DNA of 64,000 bases from Pilatotrama ljubarskyi (GCA_022385805.1 MU277704.1:179026-243025); one strand, 5' to 3'; positions 46,880 to 59,170 are shown, counted from the first letter of the stretch. The notes: a model not told the origin generated them from the letters alone. Numbers and translations are program-made.

Positions 46880-48985
46880 TCAGATGCTGTCCAAGAAGGC
46901 GTTGACGTCCCTCTTGGAATGGCCGCCCTCCTCCCACTCATGCGTAACAGCATCCGTGAGGGCTTGCAGGCGCTTGCGCTTGTCCGCACCGTCCTCCCCA
47001 TACGCCTTCGCGAGCACGTCCCGGGCCTCCTCCTTCAGTGCCTCGATCGTGCCGATGGGCTTCCGGCCATTGCGGTAGATCGCGTGCAGGCCGTGGCCCG
47101 TGCGCACCTCGATGAGCTCGTACCCGACCTTGAGCTGCTCCGAGATGTGCACGGCATTCAGCGGCTGGTCACCGCCGAACGGCCAAAGGATGCTGTTAGG
47201 TAGCGCAGCTCAGCCAGTGTACAGTAGACCGAATGGAGATGACACTTACAAGGGTACGCCAGCGCAGATCGACTCGGTGACACCGTTGTGGCCACCATGG
47301 CAGACGAACCAGCCGGTTGCCTGCCCAAGTATGAGCCATGGCAGGCCTACACAGACAGAAGCAATGTGCGCACCGGATGCTCAAGGATCGTCTGCTGAGG
47401 CGTCCAGGGAGACAAGAGACCCTTGCCGTACTCCTTCACCTTCTGCTTGACGTCTTCAGGAACGACAGCCATGGGCGAAGCGTGGCTCAGGATCTGAGTG
47501 TGTAATCCGTCAACATCCTGCGAGGGCAAAAGACTGGGGGAAGAAACGGCTCACGAATGGGATGTTCAGCTCCATCACAACGTCAATGAAGGCCCAAATC
47601 TTCTCAGGAGTCTTCAATGGCCAGAAGATGGACCCGAATGAGATCTACGGCGGAAGGATGATGTCAATGAGAACCAGGAGCACTGACGGTTGCAAACATG
47701 ACGTACATAGAGTAGGGACTTCTCGCCCGCATTCTTCAGTGTCGCATCCAGGAATTCCTGGATCTCTGTGGACTCCATGGACTGCTTCTTCTCGTTCTCG
47801 GTCGACGTCGCCGAGCTTGCCGGCAGGAGAGGGCCGCACGTATACACCGGGCGCGACGTCTCAGCGTACCACTGCCTCACCGCCTCCACCGCTTCTGGCT
47901 CGTACGACTCTGGGGTGATCAGGAACGCGCCGTCGCAAGATTCCAAAGTCCTATAAGAAGTCAGAATCGATCAAGGAGGAGACGAGCCTTTGACTGACTC
48001 GAATGCGCGAGGGAAGATTTTCATGCCAAGTTCAACAGGGAAAGGGAACTGCATATGACAATGAGCATTCGCCTCGAATTGGGCGTACCAAGACTACTTA
48101 CGTCCTGAGGATAGTACTCATAGTCATACATCGGAGGCAGGGCCGGGGTCTTGATGACTACGCCCTTAGGGAGGAATGCCAACTGCGGAGACAGTTGGGT
48201 GAATTCTTGGTACATCTGAGCGTGTCGGCTGACCTACCTCGGCAGCAACTTCCGGGAAGGGCTTCCCCGTCCGCTTAGACTCTTCCTCGATCTTGAGGCG
48301 CAGGTTTCCCCTTCCTCCTAGCTTCTCGGGCCCAAACAGATAGAAAAGCGCACACGTTCCGCCCGACACCCACGAGTAGATCTTTACCGAGTTTCCGCTC
48401 AGCTTCCTGATGGTTTCAGTCGGTTCGATTGCGAAGAACTATTCACCGAGTGAAGTGTGAGTATCTCTCGAACCAGAAATGCGCAATTTCGATCGATGGT
48501 TGACACGAACGTCTATGATCACTGCCTGCGGCTTCGGCAAAACGCCAAAGTTTGTCCCGGTCTTCAGACACACAAGTTCTTCTCCGCCAGACAGCTTGGT
48601 CCAGACCGACCGAAACCCCTGGTCAAGGGCGTCGAAGCCAAATGTGTCGGCGCTGCCTACGGACACTGTTCTGTACGCATCATCAGGCAAACGTCTCACA
48701 AGCAATATCAGACACGAACGACCGACCTGATCCTCTTCGCGAAGTCTTCCTCTCCAGGGGCGAAGCTCCGCGCGAGCTCTGCCGTAGCACGGTCATAGAA
48801 GGCATCTGAAGTGAGGAGGGTCACGGTGACGTCCCGCATCTTCACCAATCGGGCGGATAGGTTAATGAGCGGACGAGCATGGCCTACAAACACTCTCAGA
48901 AAGGTGCACGGGCGACCAGGTGAAGACAGCACTCACCCCAGGCTTGATACGGGAAGGCTACGATGTGCTTGGGCGTGGCAGTCAT
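46880..48985 (-). CDS. UDP-glycosyltransferase (GT1 family)
   Basis: This enzyme should transfer a sugar from a UDP-sugar to a small lipophilic acceptor, for detoxification or secondary metabolism. The start is ATG 48985 (MTATPKHIVAFPYQAWG). After a short intron, HARPLINLSARLVKMR supplies the catalytic His. The acceptor half continues with GFDALDQGFRSVWTKLSGGE, FGVLPKPQAVIID and ESYEPEAVEAVRQWY. The donor half carries SFGSIFWPLKTPEKIW, then the PSPG-like box split by introns: LLSPWTPQQTILEHP, ATGWFVCHGGHNGVTESICA and LWPFGGDQPLNAVHI. It ends VNAFLDSI-stop at 46880. About ten short introns occur. No membrane anchor is seen, so it is likely a soluble cytosolic GT. The acceptor is unknown. Confidence 0.9.
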
Positions 48986-50067
48986 TTTCGCAGTGAAGAT
49001 CACTGTGGCGTAGCTTGAGGGACTGACCCAAGGCGATCACTGGTGGTATATATACGCCCTCGATGGCGCTACCCACTGCGATGAGCTGCCATGTCTGCAT
49101 CCGAGTCACATCGAGACTTGATGCAACCGCAGAGAGCGTCATGAGCCACGCAAGCAACAATACGTGCGCAGGACGTTGAACTATTCAGCAACGCGCCTGC
49201 CCTTCGCCTCCCCATGGCAGATTCTATTCGCGATTTCCCATCCAGTCATGCGGATTTGTCTTGGCGTGCTTCACCCGAGACCGGGCTTACAAGCACAGAA
49301 GGTCTCCGGCGTTCCAAGGTGCGACAATGAATCCCCGCTGGCACAATGATAGGCAACGATCTGCAGCAATTCGCAGGCTCGGCGACTCGCTCGCGGCGGG
49401 ACTCACACGGGAGGACTCCGGCGTACGCGTACGCAGCCGGCAGCACACAACGCGGAGATTATCGATGCCTACGAATCACTGCGGCAGCAACGGTATCCGC
49501 TAAGTCGGCAAGTTGAACTGTTCCACGGTGCCCTATCATTCCTGTCACTTGTCAGCCCTGTACGAAGAGGGATATGCACCTGGTGCAAACACTACCATGT
49601 ACATTGTTGACTTGCGTACTGGTAGTATTTCTCATGGACAGTGATGCCGGGCACGAGTGCGATGTCGGCACCATGTGGTGACGGTTGGGGTGCAAGCGAT
49701 TAGATCTCATCGCTAGCAACCCCGGCGCCTATGCTGCTGCTCACCGACATCGTTCGACACTGGACAGTCTCACAACCTTTACAGTACGTATCTTCACAGT
49801 GCGCATTTGAAGCCACAGATGCCCACATTCAAGGTGCTTACCATTGCGCTACACCCGTTCGATGTCGCTATAACATGAACTGGAGATATCCATATCGACA
49901 CCCCGGGGAATGACGGATCGAAACCAACGAAGCATTAGGCATTGGAAAGCTACTAAGTACGATAGGCGAAGTGAAGAACGGATTAGGTACCAAAAGGCTG
50001 TAGAGTAAAACGTCCCAAGAGCAATACGTGTATGAGCGGCAAAGGAAAGATGTATCGTAAGAACTAA
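48986..50067. other. 1.1 kb intergenic region, no gene seen
   Basis: Upstream of the glycosyltransferase. A few frames of 60-80 codons exist but have no family features. No TIR pair or RNA gene is visible. Confidence 0.4.
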
Positions 50068-50244
50068 CCGTGTTTTTCTGCTTTAGTGCTTTTGACCTTT
50101 TGTAGAGCCTTTCGTGAGTATATGCAGGTCCGAGAGCAAAAGTGTATCGTAGTAAAGAACCGTGAGAAGACGAAGTGGAGTTCCGCAAGGACGACCGTGT
50201 TTTTCTGCTTTGCTGATTTTGACCTTTTGTAGAGGCTTTTGTGA
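50068..50244. repeat. Two direct copies of a 50 bp repeat
   Basis: A block starting CCGTGTTTTTCTGCTTT at 50068-50117 recurs at 50195-50244 with about 5 changes; both continue TTTTGACCTTTTGTAGAG. The spacing is 127 bp. The flanking TGTATCGTA...GAACC string also recurs (about 50051 and 50142), suggesting a longer, partly decayed tandem unit of about 90-130 bp. Confidence 0.75.
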
Positions 50245-50510
50245 AGTGTCCGAGACCGAAGATCGAGAGCGAGGCGAGAGAAAGAGAAGAGCGAGACGAC
50301 AACGAGACGAAAGCGATGCGAAGGCAGGACCAAAGCAAAATGAAAGGAAGACGACATGGACGAGATGAAAGCAAAGCGCAAGCGCGACGAAAGCGAAACG
50401 AAAGCAAGTCGAAAGCAATACGAAAGCAAGCCAAGCAGAGCCAAGCAGTCGCAGCGGAAAGAAGCGAAGCGAAGCAGAGCCAGACGTAGCCAAGCGGATC
50501 CTAAGAGCCG
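50245..50510. repeat. Purine-rich low-complexity tract (GCGAAAGCAAG-like)
   Basis: Roughly 265 bp are dominated by degenerate gcgaaagcaag/aagcgaa units on the plus strand. Such composition leaves long open frames on several strands, including apparent minus-strand proteins above 200 residues that are Leu/Arg/Ser-rich and not credible. It is described as a degenerate minisatellite, not a gene. Confidence 0.7.
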
Positions 50511-50853
50511 AGCTGCAGGCCCGACAGCCGCAGGCAACCAAAGAACGAGGGCAGCATGTAGTCGTCGAGAGCGGAAGCTTGAAGAGCAAGTGGCCAAGGT
50601 CGACAGGAGCCCTAAGCGCGGCGTCCAGCAGAGCGAGTGATCCAACCGGTGAAGTTTCCTTGAGGTTGCGCGAGCGTATCCATCCTCCTCCCTCCCCCGT
50701 CCCTCCATCCAACCCTACCACCTATCACCCACTATACCACCCTCCGAGTTCGCATACTGGCAGCGCAACAGCAGCGAAGTCAAACCATGAAGGCAAGTTA
50801 GGAGTTAGTCGGTTCTCTTCCAGAAACAGAGTCAACAAGATCTTGTCGCTCCG

Positions 50854-53694
50854 CTACGGCGCAAACGCCCAAGGGCAGCGTTCGCGCCTCCTCGGCGCAA
50901 GAGCGGCCGCCGAGCACGTCCTAAGGGAGGGGGAGGACGCGTCCGACAGCCGAGTCGCAAGAGAAGACGTCCCCAGGGAACAGGGGGACGCGTCGACCTT
51001 TTCGACCCGGGCAGATGTCCCAGGAGGGGACGTCCCAACCCGGGTCGCATCCGTCGTTGACGCCGCCGAGAATACCAGGGGGCGCATCTTGGCGGCATCG
51101 AACAGCAGAAGGACATCGGTATACATCTTGAGAGCATCCAAAGTCAAATGCGCATCGTCGTCATTCCTGACGCCGCGAGGATCCCAGGGACGGGCATCCA
51201 ACTTGGCATCCGCGTAGGGGGCATCCGTGGGCCCGAGCACCCGGGCAACGGGGGCAGCACCAGCCGTGTACTTGACACCGGCGGCACCAGCAGAGGCAGA
51301 CTCCAGAACTTGGCAGGCATCTTCTTTGGGAGCAGGAGTGCCCCAGGGTACGGAGCGAGACGACCGACGAAGAACATGTCGGTCAATGTCTCCGAGTCTA
51401 GGACTCGTAAACGCCGCCTGGTCTGACAGGGGGACACAGACCAGGGAAGGCGCAAAGCTCTGACGTACGGGGAACACCGAAGATGCTGGAGTGGCCTGGG
51501 CGGGAACCGCAGGGGACACGGGGCAGCCGCTGCCGTGCGAGGGCGGGGCGAAGAATGCGGGGAACGCGGGGGATGCAGGGATCGCTGGCGTGGCGAAGAA
51601 TGCAGAGAGTGCGGGATGGACGATGACAGGGGATACCGGCATAGCCGATGCGGCTGGGGATGCAGAAGGTCGACGCGCGGGAGTCGTCTTGCTCGAGGAC
51701 TTCAAGCGCAAGGACATCTTGCGCGAGAATTTTGCGGAGCGCTTGAGAATCCGTAAACTGGGCGAAACCCACTGGTACCACGGGTAGGGTGCGGTGCCCT
51801 CCGGGTAAGCGGTTCCGAACTTAACTCCAAGAGCTTCCTTAGTCTTTGGGCATACCGAACATTCAGCAACACGAAGACACGCAGAGGATATCAGTCTAGG
51901 AGAAATATAATCATGGACGTACTGGTTTGACACAGTCAGCCGGCTTGAGTGGCTGAGGCTGCTTACGTTGCGCGAGCTGGTTCCAGTCGCTATATCGCTG
52001 TCAGCAACTGTCCAAAACGCGATGCCAAGGAAGGAACGTACATCGTTGCAAACCAAGGGTGTTTCTTGATCTGCTCCAGCGAAGCCCTTCTTGACGGCTC
52101 CTTCTCCAGCATCTGAACGACGTTATGTCAGGCAAGCTCGAGATCCAGGTTGGAAAGGTGGCTTACCATGTAGAGCAGATCATGCGCGTCCACATCAACA
52201 TCCTCATTCACCTCCACCGGCTCCCTCCAGATACGCGTCGCCACCTTCAACCGGTCGCGCTCGCGGGGATCGACCCCGAACGGAAGCTAGAGCATCATCC
52301 CAATTAGCCTTCTCCCCGGAACGCGTGAGCGTCACAATGTAGAGGAAAAACGCACCTTGCCGTTCAACATCTCGAAAAGCAAAACACCCAAACTCCAAAT
52401 GTCCGCAGGGTACGAGTACGCCTCGCCCGCGCTGACCTCCGGGGCCATATACGCCGCCGTTCCACACCCGCGACGCGTCGCGTCCAGGGGCTCACCAGTG
52501 GCCTCGTCGCACGGCATGTCCTCGTACTCCGCGTGGTCCCAGTACTCACGCAGGCGCCACGGCTCATCCTCGCGGCTCGCACCAAATGTGCGCGTGAGCC
52601 CGAAGTCGGCGAAGACGAGGTCGCCGTCTCCCGTGAAGAGGACGTTCTGCGGCTTGATGTCGCGGTGCATGATCCGGCGGCGATGAAGCTCTTCAAGAGC
52701 GATAACCTGACAGAGCATATAGTGAGCTGATGCGTTGAGAGGTGGGAGGAGGACGCACAAGTTGTGCACAATACAAAGGGGCTTGGGAAGCGTCAATCTT
52801 CCCCAAGATACCCATACGATTGAGAAGGTCTCCGCCAGGGTAAAAGTCCTACAACGCAAGGCAGCCACCAGTCAGCCTCCATCATCCCCCCTACCGACGA
52901 CACTGCACTCACTGTAAGAAGATAGAAATGCTCGTCATCCTGGAAGCTGGCCTTGAGCTGCGCAAAGAACGAGTTCCCAGCGAGGGCCTTCATCACGTCC
53001 TGTTCGTGGAACGCGTAGCGGTAGTCCCTCAGCCTCAGGCCCTCCTTCTTCATCGCCTTGAGGGCGTACAGCCGCCCGTCCCCGTGCCACTGCACGAGCA
53101 GGACGGTCCCCTGCCCACCGCGTCCCAGGACCTGGAGGACGCGGAAGTCGGCTGCGCAGAACCTTGACGGCGCAGGAGACGGGGCGGGGGAGAGGCGGGC
53201 GGCGGCCGCGCGCTTGAGGTCGGCGACGGGGAGGGCCCGCGAGAACGTCGGGATGGCGGGGGAGGCGGGCTTGAGGAGGGCCGTGGTAGCGGAGGCGGCG
53301 GCGGGGGAAGGGGACTTCTCCACCAGGGTGGACGCGGTGGAGGGGTCTTGCGCGGCCTCGTCGACCTTGTACCGGTCGACCTTGCAAGCCATCTTGTAAA
53401 GCAGTGAGTATGCGACGAAAGGGCATGCAGGGGAAGGAGCGTACCATCTCACCAGCCTCGTTGAACACCATCTTGACATGGACGTTCTCACGGGCGGGGA
53501 CGAGCTTGCTAGCCTCGGCGACCAGTTGGACGGCCTCGATTTTCTACCATGCAGCCAGCTCAGTCTCCGGCAGAGCAGAAGATGTAAACTCGAAGAAGGC
53601 GCGGACGTACCACCGAGTCCGACTGGTCCGCCAGGCAGGTTTTGGAAGCCTTGAGGCCGGCTGCCTTTTTGACGAACTTGAGGAAGTTCTTCAT
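50854..53694 (-). CDS. Serine/threonine protein kinase with long Ser/Ala/Pro tail
   Basis: The start is ATG 53694 (MKNFLKFVKKAAGLKASK), a short amphipathic N-terminus, followed by a Ser/Ala/Pro linker. The kinase domain is complete: G-loop VLGRGGQGTVLLVQW, Lys in LYALKAMKKEG, Glu in FHEQDVMKAL, hinge PGGDLLNRMG and catalytic loop IMHRDIKPQNVLF. DFGLTRTFG follows. The segment between DFG and CGTAAYMAPEV is unusually long, about 40 residues and rich in Trp, Glu and Asp. Then come YPADIWSLGVLLFEMLNGK, PFGVDPRERDRL and IKKHPWFA. The region after it has KFGTAYPEGTAPYPWYQWVS and a long low-complexity tail ending at 50854. Introns are near 52857-52914, 52704-52774, 52288-52356, 52111-52167 and 51996-52045. 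The group is AGC-like or close to CAMK; I cannot assign a subfamily. Confidence 0.87.
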
Positions 53695-54640
53695 CTTGAG
53701 GGGTGGTTGAAGCGAAGTGGGTGGGGTGAAAAGCTGCGAAAGCGATGGACTGCTTGGGGCGAAAGCAAGGTGGACGAAGACTTTTCTTCGGCGCATTTGT
53801 GATTTGTAGCTGGAGGGTTGGGATCGGGACGAGGCGGACGCATTGCGGCGGGCGAACCAGAGCGTGTCCGCCGCACAGTGTCTGGGCTTTAGTCGAGTTC
53901 TGCATCCTGGTTGGCGGGGAATAGTGACGGATAGACTCTTCATCAACCGCTGATTCATGGTGCCCCCTTGATAGGCCGCAGAATGATGTCGCCGGGGCCG
54001 GGCCTCACAACTAGTGGCTGGCAGCAGGACCCGGTTGCTGGCAGCACCAGGGGTGCGCTCAAAGCAGGAGGATGGATGAAACGCCCACAGCACTCACATA
54101 CAGGACACCGAAGAGAGACGTCAGAGTCTCGACCGTATCACGCACGTTCGGTAGGGCATCTACAACTGACAAATTTCCTGGATTTTCTTCACCTGCATCG
54201 TTATGCTTCATGGTCTTCGGTAGGCTGAGGAATGATGTCATTGGGCCAGAACTTCGCAGCTGATGGCTGACAGCACAAGCACGCTCTCGTTGTTGTCAGC
54301 CTCATCGCAGGTATAAGCTCGTAGCAGGGATAGAAGCATCAACGGCACAAACGCGACGTTGGGGGGATACATCGGAGACCCGACCTGCATGAACTGTGTT
54401 ATTCAATCTCTGCCGGTTTTGATGTTAACCGATCTCTGTCCTTCGAGCCCTAGGTCCATGCTCCTGCCCCGCCTGGAGGGCAAGCGCCTGGACCTGAAGC
54501 TGGTGATCTGAAGCCTTATCATCCTGGTGCTTGAGGGAGGCGTTTCGGGCGCCGGAGCGTAGGGACGGCGGCCGTTTGCAGAACACATAGATATGGGCTC
54601 TCACAGATGACACAGATTCTTGTATCTTCTTCAACTACGG
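53695..54640. other. Intergenic with a diverged direct repeat
   Basis: About 950 bp hold the kinase promoter and the 3' UTR of the dioxygenase gene. A 45-50 bp block (gaatgatgtcgccgggg ... ggctggcagcagg, about 53981-54029) recurs in diverged form at about 54231-54275 (gaatgatgtcattgggcc ... ggctgacagcaca). No exon is supported. Confidence 0.45.
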
Positions 54641-55331
54641 TCACTTGGCCTCAGCGACGGCGCCGCATTCGGGACACTTCCTTAAGGACTCGTCGCTCAT
54701 CCACTTCTGGATGACGGGCTTGAGCTGCGTCCCGAGATCGGTGCAGTGGAAGGACTCCTCGCGGATGATCGTCGGTTTCTCGTGCGCGCCAGCCTTGCAG
54801 TACCAGCGCAGGCGATCTATGTAGGGCGATATGAGCTCTGGTAGTGTGCACTGACGAAGGTCGAAGCTGACCTATCGAGCTCTCAGGCCGGACGCGCTCG
54901 ACGACAAGTCCGATGGTATCGGCAAACCGTACAGGGTTGTGCGGCGTGTTTGCTGCGTCATGGACAGTCAGTCTTAGTTCCTCAGGAGTAGTGCGGGGAG
55001 CCATCTCACCTGGAAGGAGGAACATTTCGCCCTCCTCGATCCTGATGTCCCTGAACTCATCGCCGTCTACGACGCGAAGGAGCATGCCGCCTTTGTGCTG
55101 GTAGAACCATTCCTATGCGGCAGACAAGTCGATACGATCGAGAAACCACCAGGCTTGGCAGCGCACCTCTGTCTCGTTGACATGATAGTCGTTACGCTCG
55201 TTGGGGCCACCGACGACCATGACGATGAAGTCTTTGCCGGAGTAAAGGCAAAAGTTGTTAACGGGCGGCTTGAGGAGATGGTCGTTCTCGGAGAGCCATT
55301 TGTGGAAGTTCAAAGGAGGAGGAAGCGGCAT
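54641..55331 (-). CDS. BNA1: 3-hydroxyanthranilate 3,4-dioxygenase
   Basis: This cytosolic iron dioxygenase of the kynurenine pathway opens 3-hydroxyanthranilate on the way to quinolinate and NAD. The start is ATG 55331 ([17 protein letters not shown]). The cupin core shows [20 protein letters not shown], then [18 protein letters not shown] (metal His and Glu) and [32 protein letters not shown] (metal His in HNP) follows. The C-terminal rubredoxin-like metal site is present as WYCKAGAH and [12 protein letters not shown], with the stop at 54641. Introns are near 55167-55113, 55009-54950 and 54874-54818. The length is normal, about 180 residues. It is divergent from RAD17 across 480 bp. Confidence 0.94.
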
Positions 55332-55813
55332 GCTCAGACTACGCGCAAACTGACCGGTGCTGCAGTAGACGATGGTACACGGAGTGAAGGAAAGCAGGAG
55401 AGCAGCCTCAGGCGCGTCGTAGACTAGATTGTGAGCATTACTCAGTGCGTCGGCAAAAGCCGCTATCGCATGGCGTCATAGCGATTGACATACAGTAAGT
55501 CCAGCTGAAAGCGAGGCTGGCAGAAGCGAGAAGCCATCCGACCTCGGCGTTGAGTAGAGAGGACGAATATGGTTGCGAGCGCTGGAACAAGAAGAGCACT
55601 CGAGCGCAGCTGCAAAGTGCGAAGCGAAGGGACTCCAGCGGTACTCATCTTTGTGACAAGGTCACACTCGCGGACACGTGATGTGTTACGCCCTCTGATT
55701 CGCCTGGCCGCGCGTCACGCCTCGCCTTCTCCTGCCCGCCCTCAAGGCCTCACGCGCATATAGCTGCTCACGTCCCTGAAGTCGTTCTCTGAAGAGAGTC
55801 TGCAACGATAGGG
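55332..55813. promoter_or_regulatory. Divergent promoter region of BNA1 and RAD17
   Basis: About 480 bp between two start codons pointing apart. A minus-strand frame at 55463-55648 opens with ATG but looks like chance. No TATA box or repeat is obvious. Confidence 0.5.
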
Positions 55814-58426
55814 ATGCCTCCTAGACAGCCCGCAAAGACTTCGAGGAAGCCGAGCTCGTCGTCCTCGCGATCCCTTGGCACTCAGGCCCTCCGATTCGAC
55901 TCGCCGCCAGATGAGCGACCGCCAGCGAAGAAGGCGAAGACAAAGCCCATGATGTCTGTGAGTCCTGATTACTACGGACCACTCACATTTGCCGTGGTGA
56001 CATCTGCAAGTGCCCAGATCGCTAGACCTCCCATGTTTGACCTCGGCGCAAGTCAACCGAAGAGTCAGACGCAGGACACAAAGGGCAAAGGAAAAGCCAA
56101 GCAGATTGCTCCTCCGACATTAAGTGAAGAGGTTGGCGATGACAGGCTGTGGGTGGACAAGTACGAGCCGCAAAGCGAGGTATGCTCCGCGGTTCTCCCA
56201 CTTAGACATGGGACAAACCTTGACCTCGTAGGAAGAACTCGCAGTGCACAAACGGAAGGTGCAGGATGTGAAGCAGTGGCTACTTGAAGCGTACGACGGC
56301 GGTCCCTCCGGCAAGCTGAAGAAGTACCGAGTCCGTCCGTCCTCCCCATCACTTTCTCGATGTCTTCTCATGCCCCTGCGATAGCGAATCCTGGTTCTGA
56401 CAGGACCCGCCGGCACGGCGAAGACAGCCACCATCCGCGTGCTCTCGCAAGAGCTAGGCTATGACGTCCTCGAATGGCGAAACAGCATGGACGAGCAGTT
56501 CTCGCGCGATCCCGACTTCACGTCGGACGGATGGGCATCTGTCGAATACGAAGGCCTCTCCGACAAGTTTCAGGCGTTCCTAACACGAGCCTCGAGCTGC
56601 CGATCTATCTTTCCCTCGCAGCCCTCCACTCAACCATCCTCTTCCCAGGCGTTTCGCTCGTCCCCACTACTACCGTCCTCCAGTACCACTTCTACAGCCG
56701 TCCCGAGCGCCTCACCCACAAAGCGCCAACTAATCCTTCTCGAAGATCTCCCGAACATCCTACACCCCGCCACACAAGCCTCCTTTCATTCCGCGCTAGA
56801 AGCCTTCGTCAACTCCACAGAGGGCAGTGTCGCACCTCTCGTCATCATCATCAGCGATGCCGGCCTACGAGGGGAGAACCCCGAAGAGGACACTCCGCGA
56901 TGGAAGTCACGCACTAATGAGGCTATGGACGTGCGGAACGTCTTACCACCCAGCTTGCTGCATTCGCCCTATGTCACTCAGATCAGGTAAGCGCGCTCTA
57001 TTCATGCTTGCTCAGTGCTGCTGATTTCCGAATAGCTTCAATCCCATCGCAACGACCTACATGCGCACCGCCCTCAAAACTCTCCTTGATCGCCACTTCT
57101 CCTCATCCTCTTCTTCCGGCGCACGCCCCTCCAAAGACGTCCTGGATGTCATCATCGAATCCTCGAACGGCGACATCCGCAGCGCGGTCATGGCACTCCA
57201 GTTCGCATGTACCGCGGAGAACTCGAGCAGGACGCGAATAAAGCCCGCCAAAGGATCGTCGAAGAGGGCCGGGAAGACACAAGGGCCGTCAGCGAGGGTG
57301 ATGCTCGAGGCGGTGACCAGGAGGGAACAGAGTCTCGCTCTCTTCCATCTCCTGGGGAAGATTATGTACAACAAACGTACGTTGGCTGATGTGGACTGCA
57401 TGCCTGCCGTCGCTCTGACTGTCATTCTATTAACAGGTAAAGGGGACCCACCTTCATCGTCGGCCTCCGCCAGAGACATCCGGAAAGACCAGGAGATCGA
57501 CGCGCGCCTTAAAGACCCTCCACCTCTCCCTCCCCATTTCAAGCACCACGAACGCCGACCCAGCCGCGTAGACGTCGAGGTGCGTCTCACCTCACCTCAC
57601 CCCTCCGCATAGTACGCTCATGCCCAGTAACCAGTCGCTGTATGCGGACACCCCGATCGACGCGTCCCTCCTCTCGCTCTACATCCACCAGAATTACACC
57701 CAGTACTGCAGCACGCTCGACGAGTGCGAAGCCCTCATGGACTCGCTCAGCTGGGTCGACGCGAGCGGCGGCGAGAACGTACGTCTCCCTGTCCCCCACG
57801 CTCACCTTCCCTCCTCGATGCCATTCCCGCATGGCGCGCTAACGATATCCGGAGTAGTGGTACCAAGCGAACCCGCACCAATTCCACCTAGTCGCATTGG
57901 GCACTCTCCACGCTCTGCCCAGTCCCGTCCCGCGGCGAAGCCAGAAACCGTTCAAGCCGAGCTTCTTCGAGGCCCTCCGGAAACAGCACGACGCCGAGGA
58001 TGGCGTGCGCGACGTCCAGATATGGCTTCAGCAGGTACGCTCGTGCCCTTACCACTCCCCTTCTCCCGCCCTCTCACGTCCCCATGACGTTAACGGTGCG
58101 AACAGAGCAGCGACATAGCAGTCCCAGGCTGGTCCCAGCACGAAGTCGCTCTTTCCGTCGGGAGCGTCCTCCGTGCGCGCGACGCCCAGCCCTCCGGGCC
58201 CTCAGCCACGAACGTGCCCCCGACCCACCGCCTGTTCTCGACGCTCGAATTCGTGCGGGAAGAGCTAGGGGCGGCGGAGCTCGCAGAGGAAGGCGACGTT
58301 ACGCTCGACGCGCCGGAGGTTGAGCGCGAGGTGAGGCCGGAGAAGGTGCTGAGGCGGCCTGGGGAGCAGGAAGAGGGGCGGTTGGGCGGGTGGTTGTCGG
58401 ATGATGATATTGAGGAGTGGGATTGA
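55814..58426 (+). CDS. RAD17: RAD17 checkpoint clamp loader
   Basis: RAD17 (yeast Rad24) pairs with RFC2-5 to load the 9-1-1 clamp at damaged DNA and activates the checkpoint kinase. The start is ATG 55814 (MPPRQPAKTSRKPSSSSS). The conserved N-terminal motif LWVDKYEPQSE precedes EELAVHKRKVQDVKQWL. The AAA+ core has LTGPAGTAKTATIRVLSQEL (Walker A region), MDEQFSRDPDF and RQLILLEDLPNI (Walker B). PLVIIISDAG and SFNPIATTYM follow, then SNGDIRSAVMALQF (sensor 2/arginine region). C-terminal helices include DASLLSLYIHQNY, FFEALRKQHDAED and HRLFSTLEFVREELG. The acidic tail ends DDDIEEWD-stop at 58424-58426. About seven short introns occur. The Walker A glycine just before Lys is replaced by Ala (GTAKT). 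Confidence 0.92.
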
Positions 58427-58606
58427 GTTCTATGGCTCGGTGACAGCCTGCGAAAGGCGCTTCAGGTTTCTTGTTGCCGTATTTACCCAAGTACCTAGCA
58501 TCCCATGGTTGCAACTTGCACAGTTGCACACCTCCCGACAAAGGCGCCGGCGTTGTGGTAGGACCCCAGTCAGCGGTCGAGGTTCCGAGGCAAGGTGGCG
58601 CCGAGT
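58427..58606. other. RAD17 3' side and left flank of MITE
   Basis: A short stretch that should hold the RAD17 3' UTR. Bases 58599-58606 (gcgccgag) are the left target-site duplication of the element that follows. Confidence 0.5.
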
Positions 58607-59170
58607 AGGGCACGGTGAAATAGGTTCGGGGTCCTGATTGACCGCTGTAATTCACAGGCGCCAACGCGTGACCGCGAGAATGACCGGACAGGGGGTGTAA
58701 ATGACCGTCAATTACGACTGGGCCGATTGACGGTGAATTCCGCATAATTCAGGTGCAATTGAGGTATTCGACAGCGACGCACATTCATTCTGACGGTTCG
58801 AGAGGCTCTTGTGTCATACATCCATATGTCCAGGCAGCAGCTATCACTTTCAGACTGTGCCAGTGCTCTCGGCGACTCGGAGCGCTGAGCGCTAAGCGCC
58901 TAGCTAGAGTGAGTTCGACGATGGATGGGAGAGTCGAGAGCAGCATCGTAGTGTCTCGTCATCATCAGCTCCCGAGAATGCACGTTTACCCTGCACAATC
59001 TCGAAGTACAATGCATTTTTGGGCTGCCACGGGCCCGTGTGTCGCAATCCTAATTCACCCTGATTCACCTTGTGTTTTGAGGGGCATCCCGATCCACACC
59101 TAATTTACCGTGAATGACATGGGTAAATTAGCCCGAAGCTAATTAGCTCGGCCAAAATCACCGTGCCCTA
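58607..59170. mobile_element. MITE (564 bp) with TIRs and perfect 8 bp target-site duplication
   Basis: The left end TAGGGCACGGTGAAATAGG and the inverted right end TAGGGCACGGTGATTTTGG share a 13 bp perfect terminal repeat. GCGCCGAG occurs at 58599-58606 and again at 59171-59178, a perfect 8 bp duplication. The interior holds several accgtcaatta/ccgtaaatta-like blocks and, near the right end, agctaattagct. No transposase is encoded. The end sequence and duplication length fit hAT-type elements. The right end aligns with that of 36792-37395, so both belong to one family. Confidence 0.85.

Noticed and set aside
50064..50721. Two overlapping minus-strand frames of more than 200 codons
   Set aside because: They lie on a purine-rich repeat tract. 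Both are Leu/Ser/Arg-rich with no domain, and openness on several frames follows from composition.
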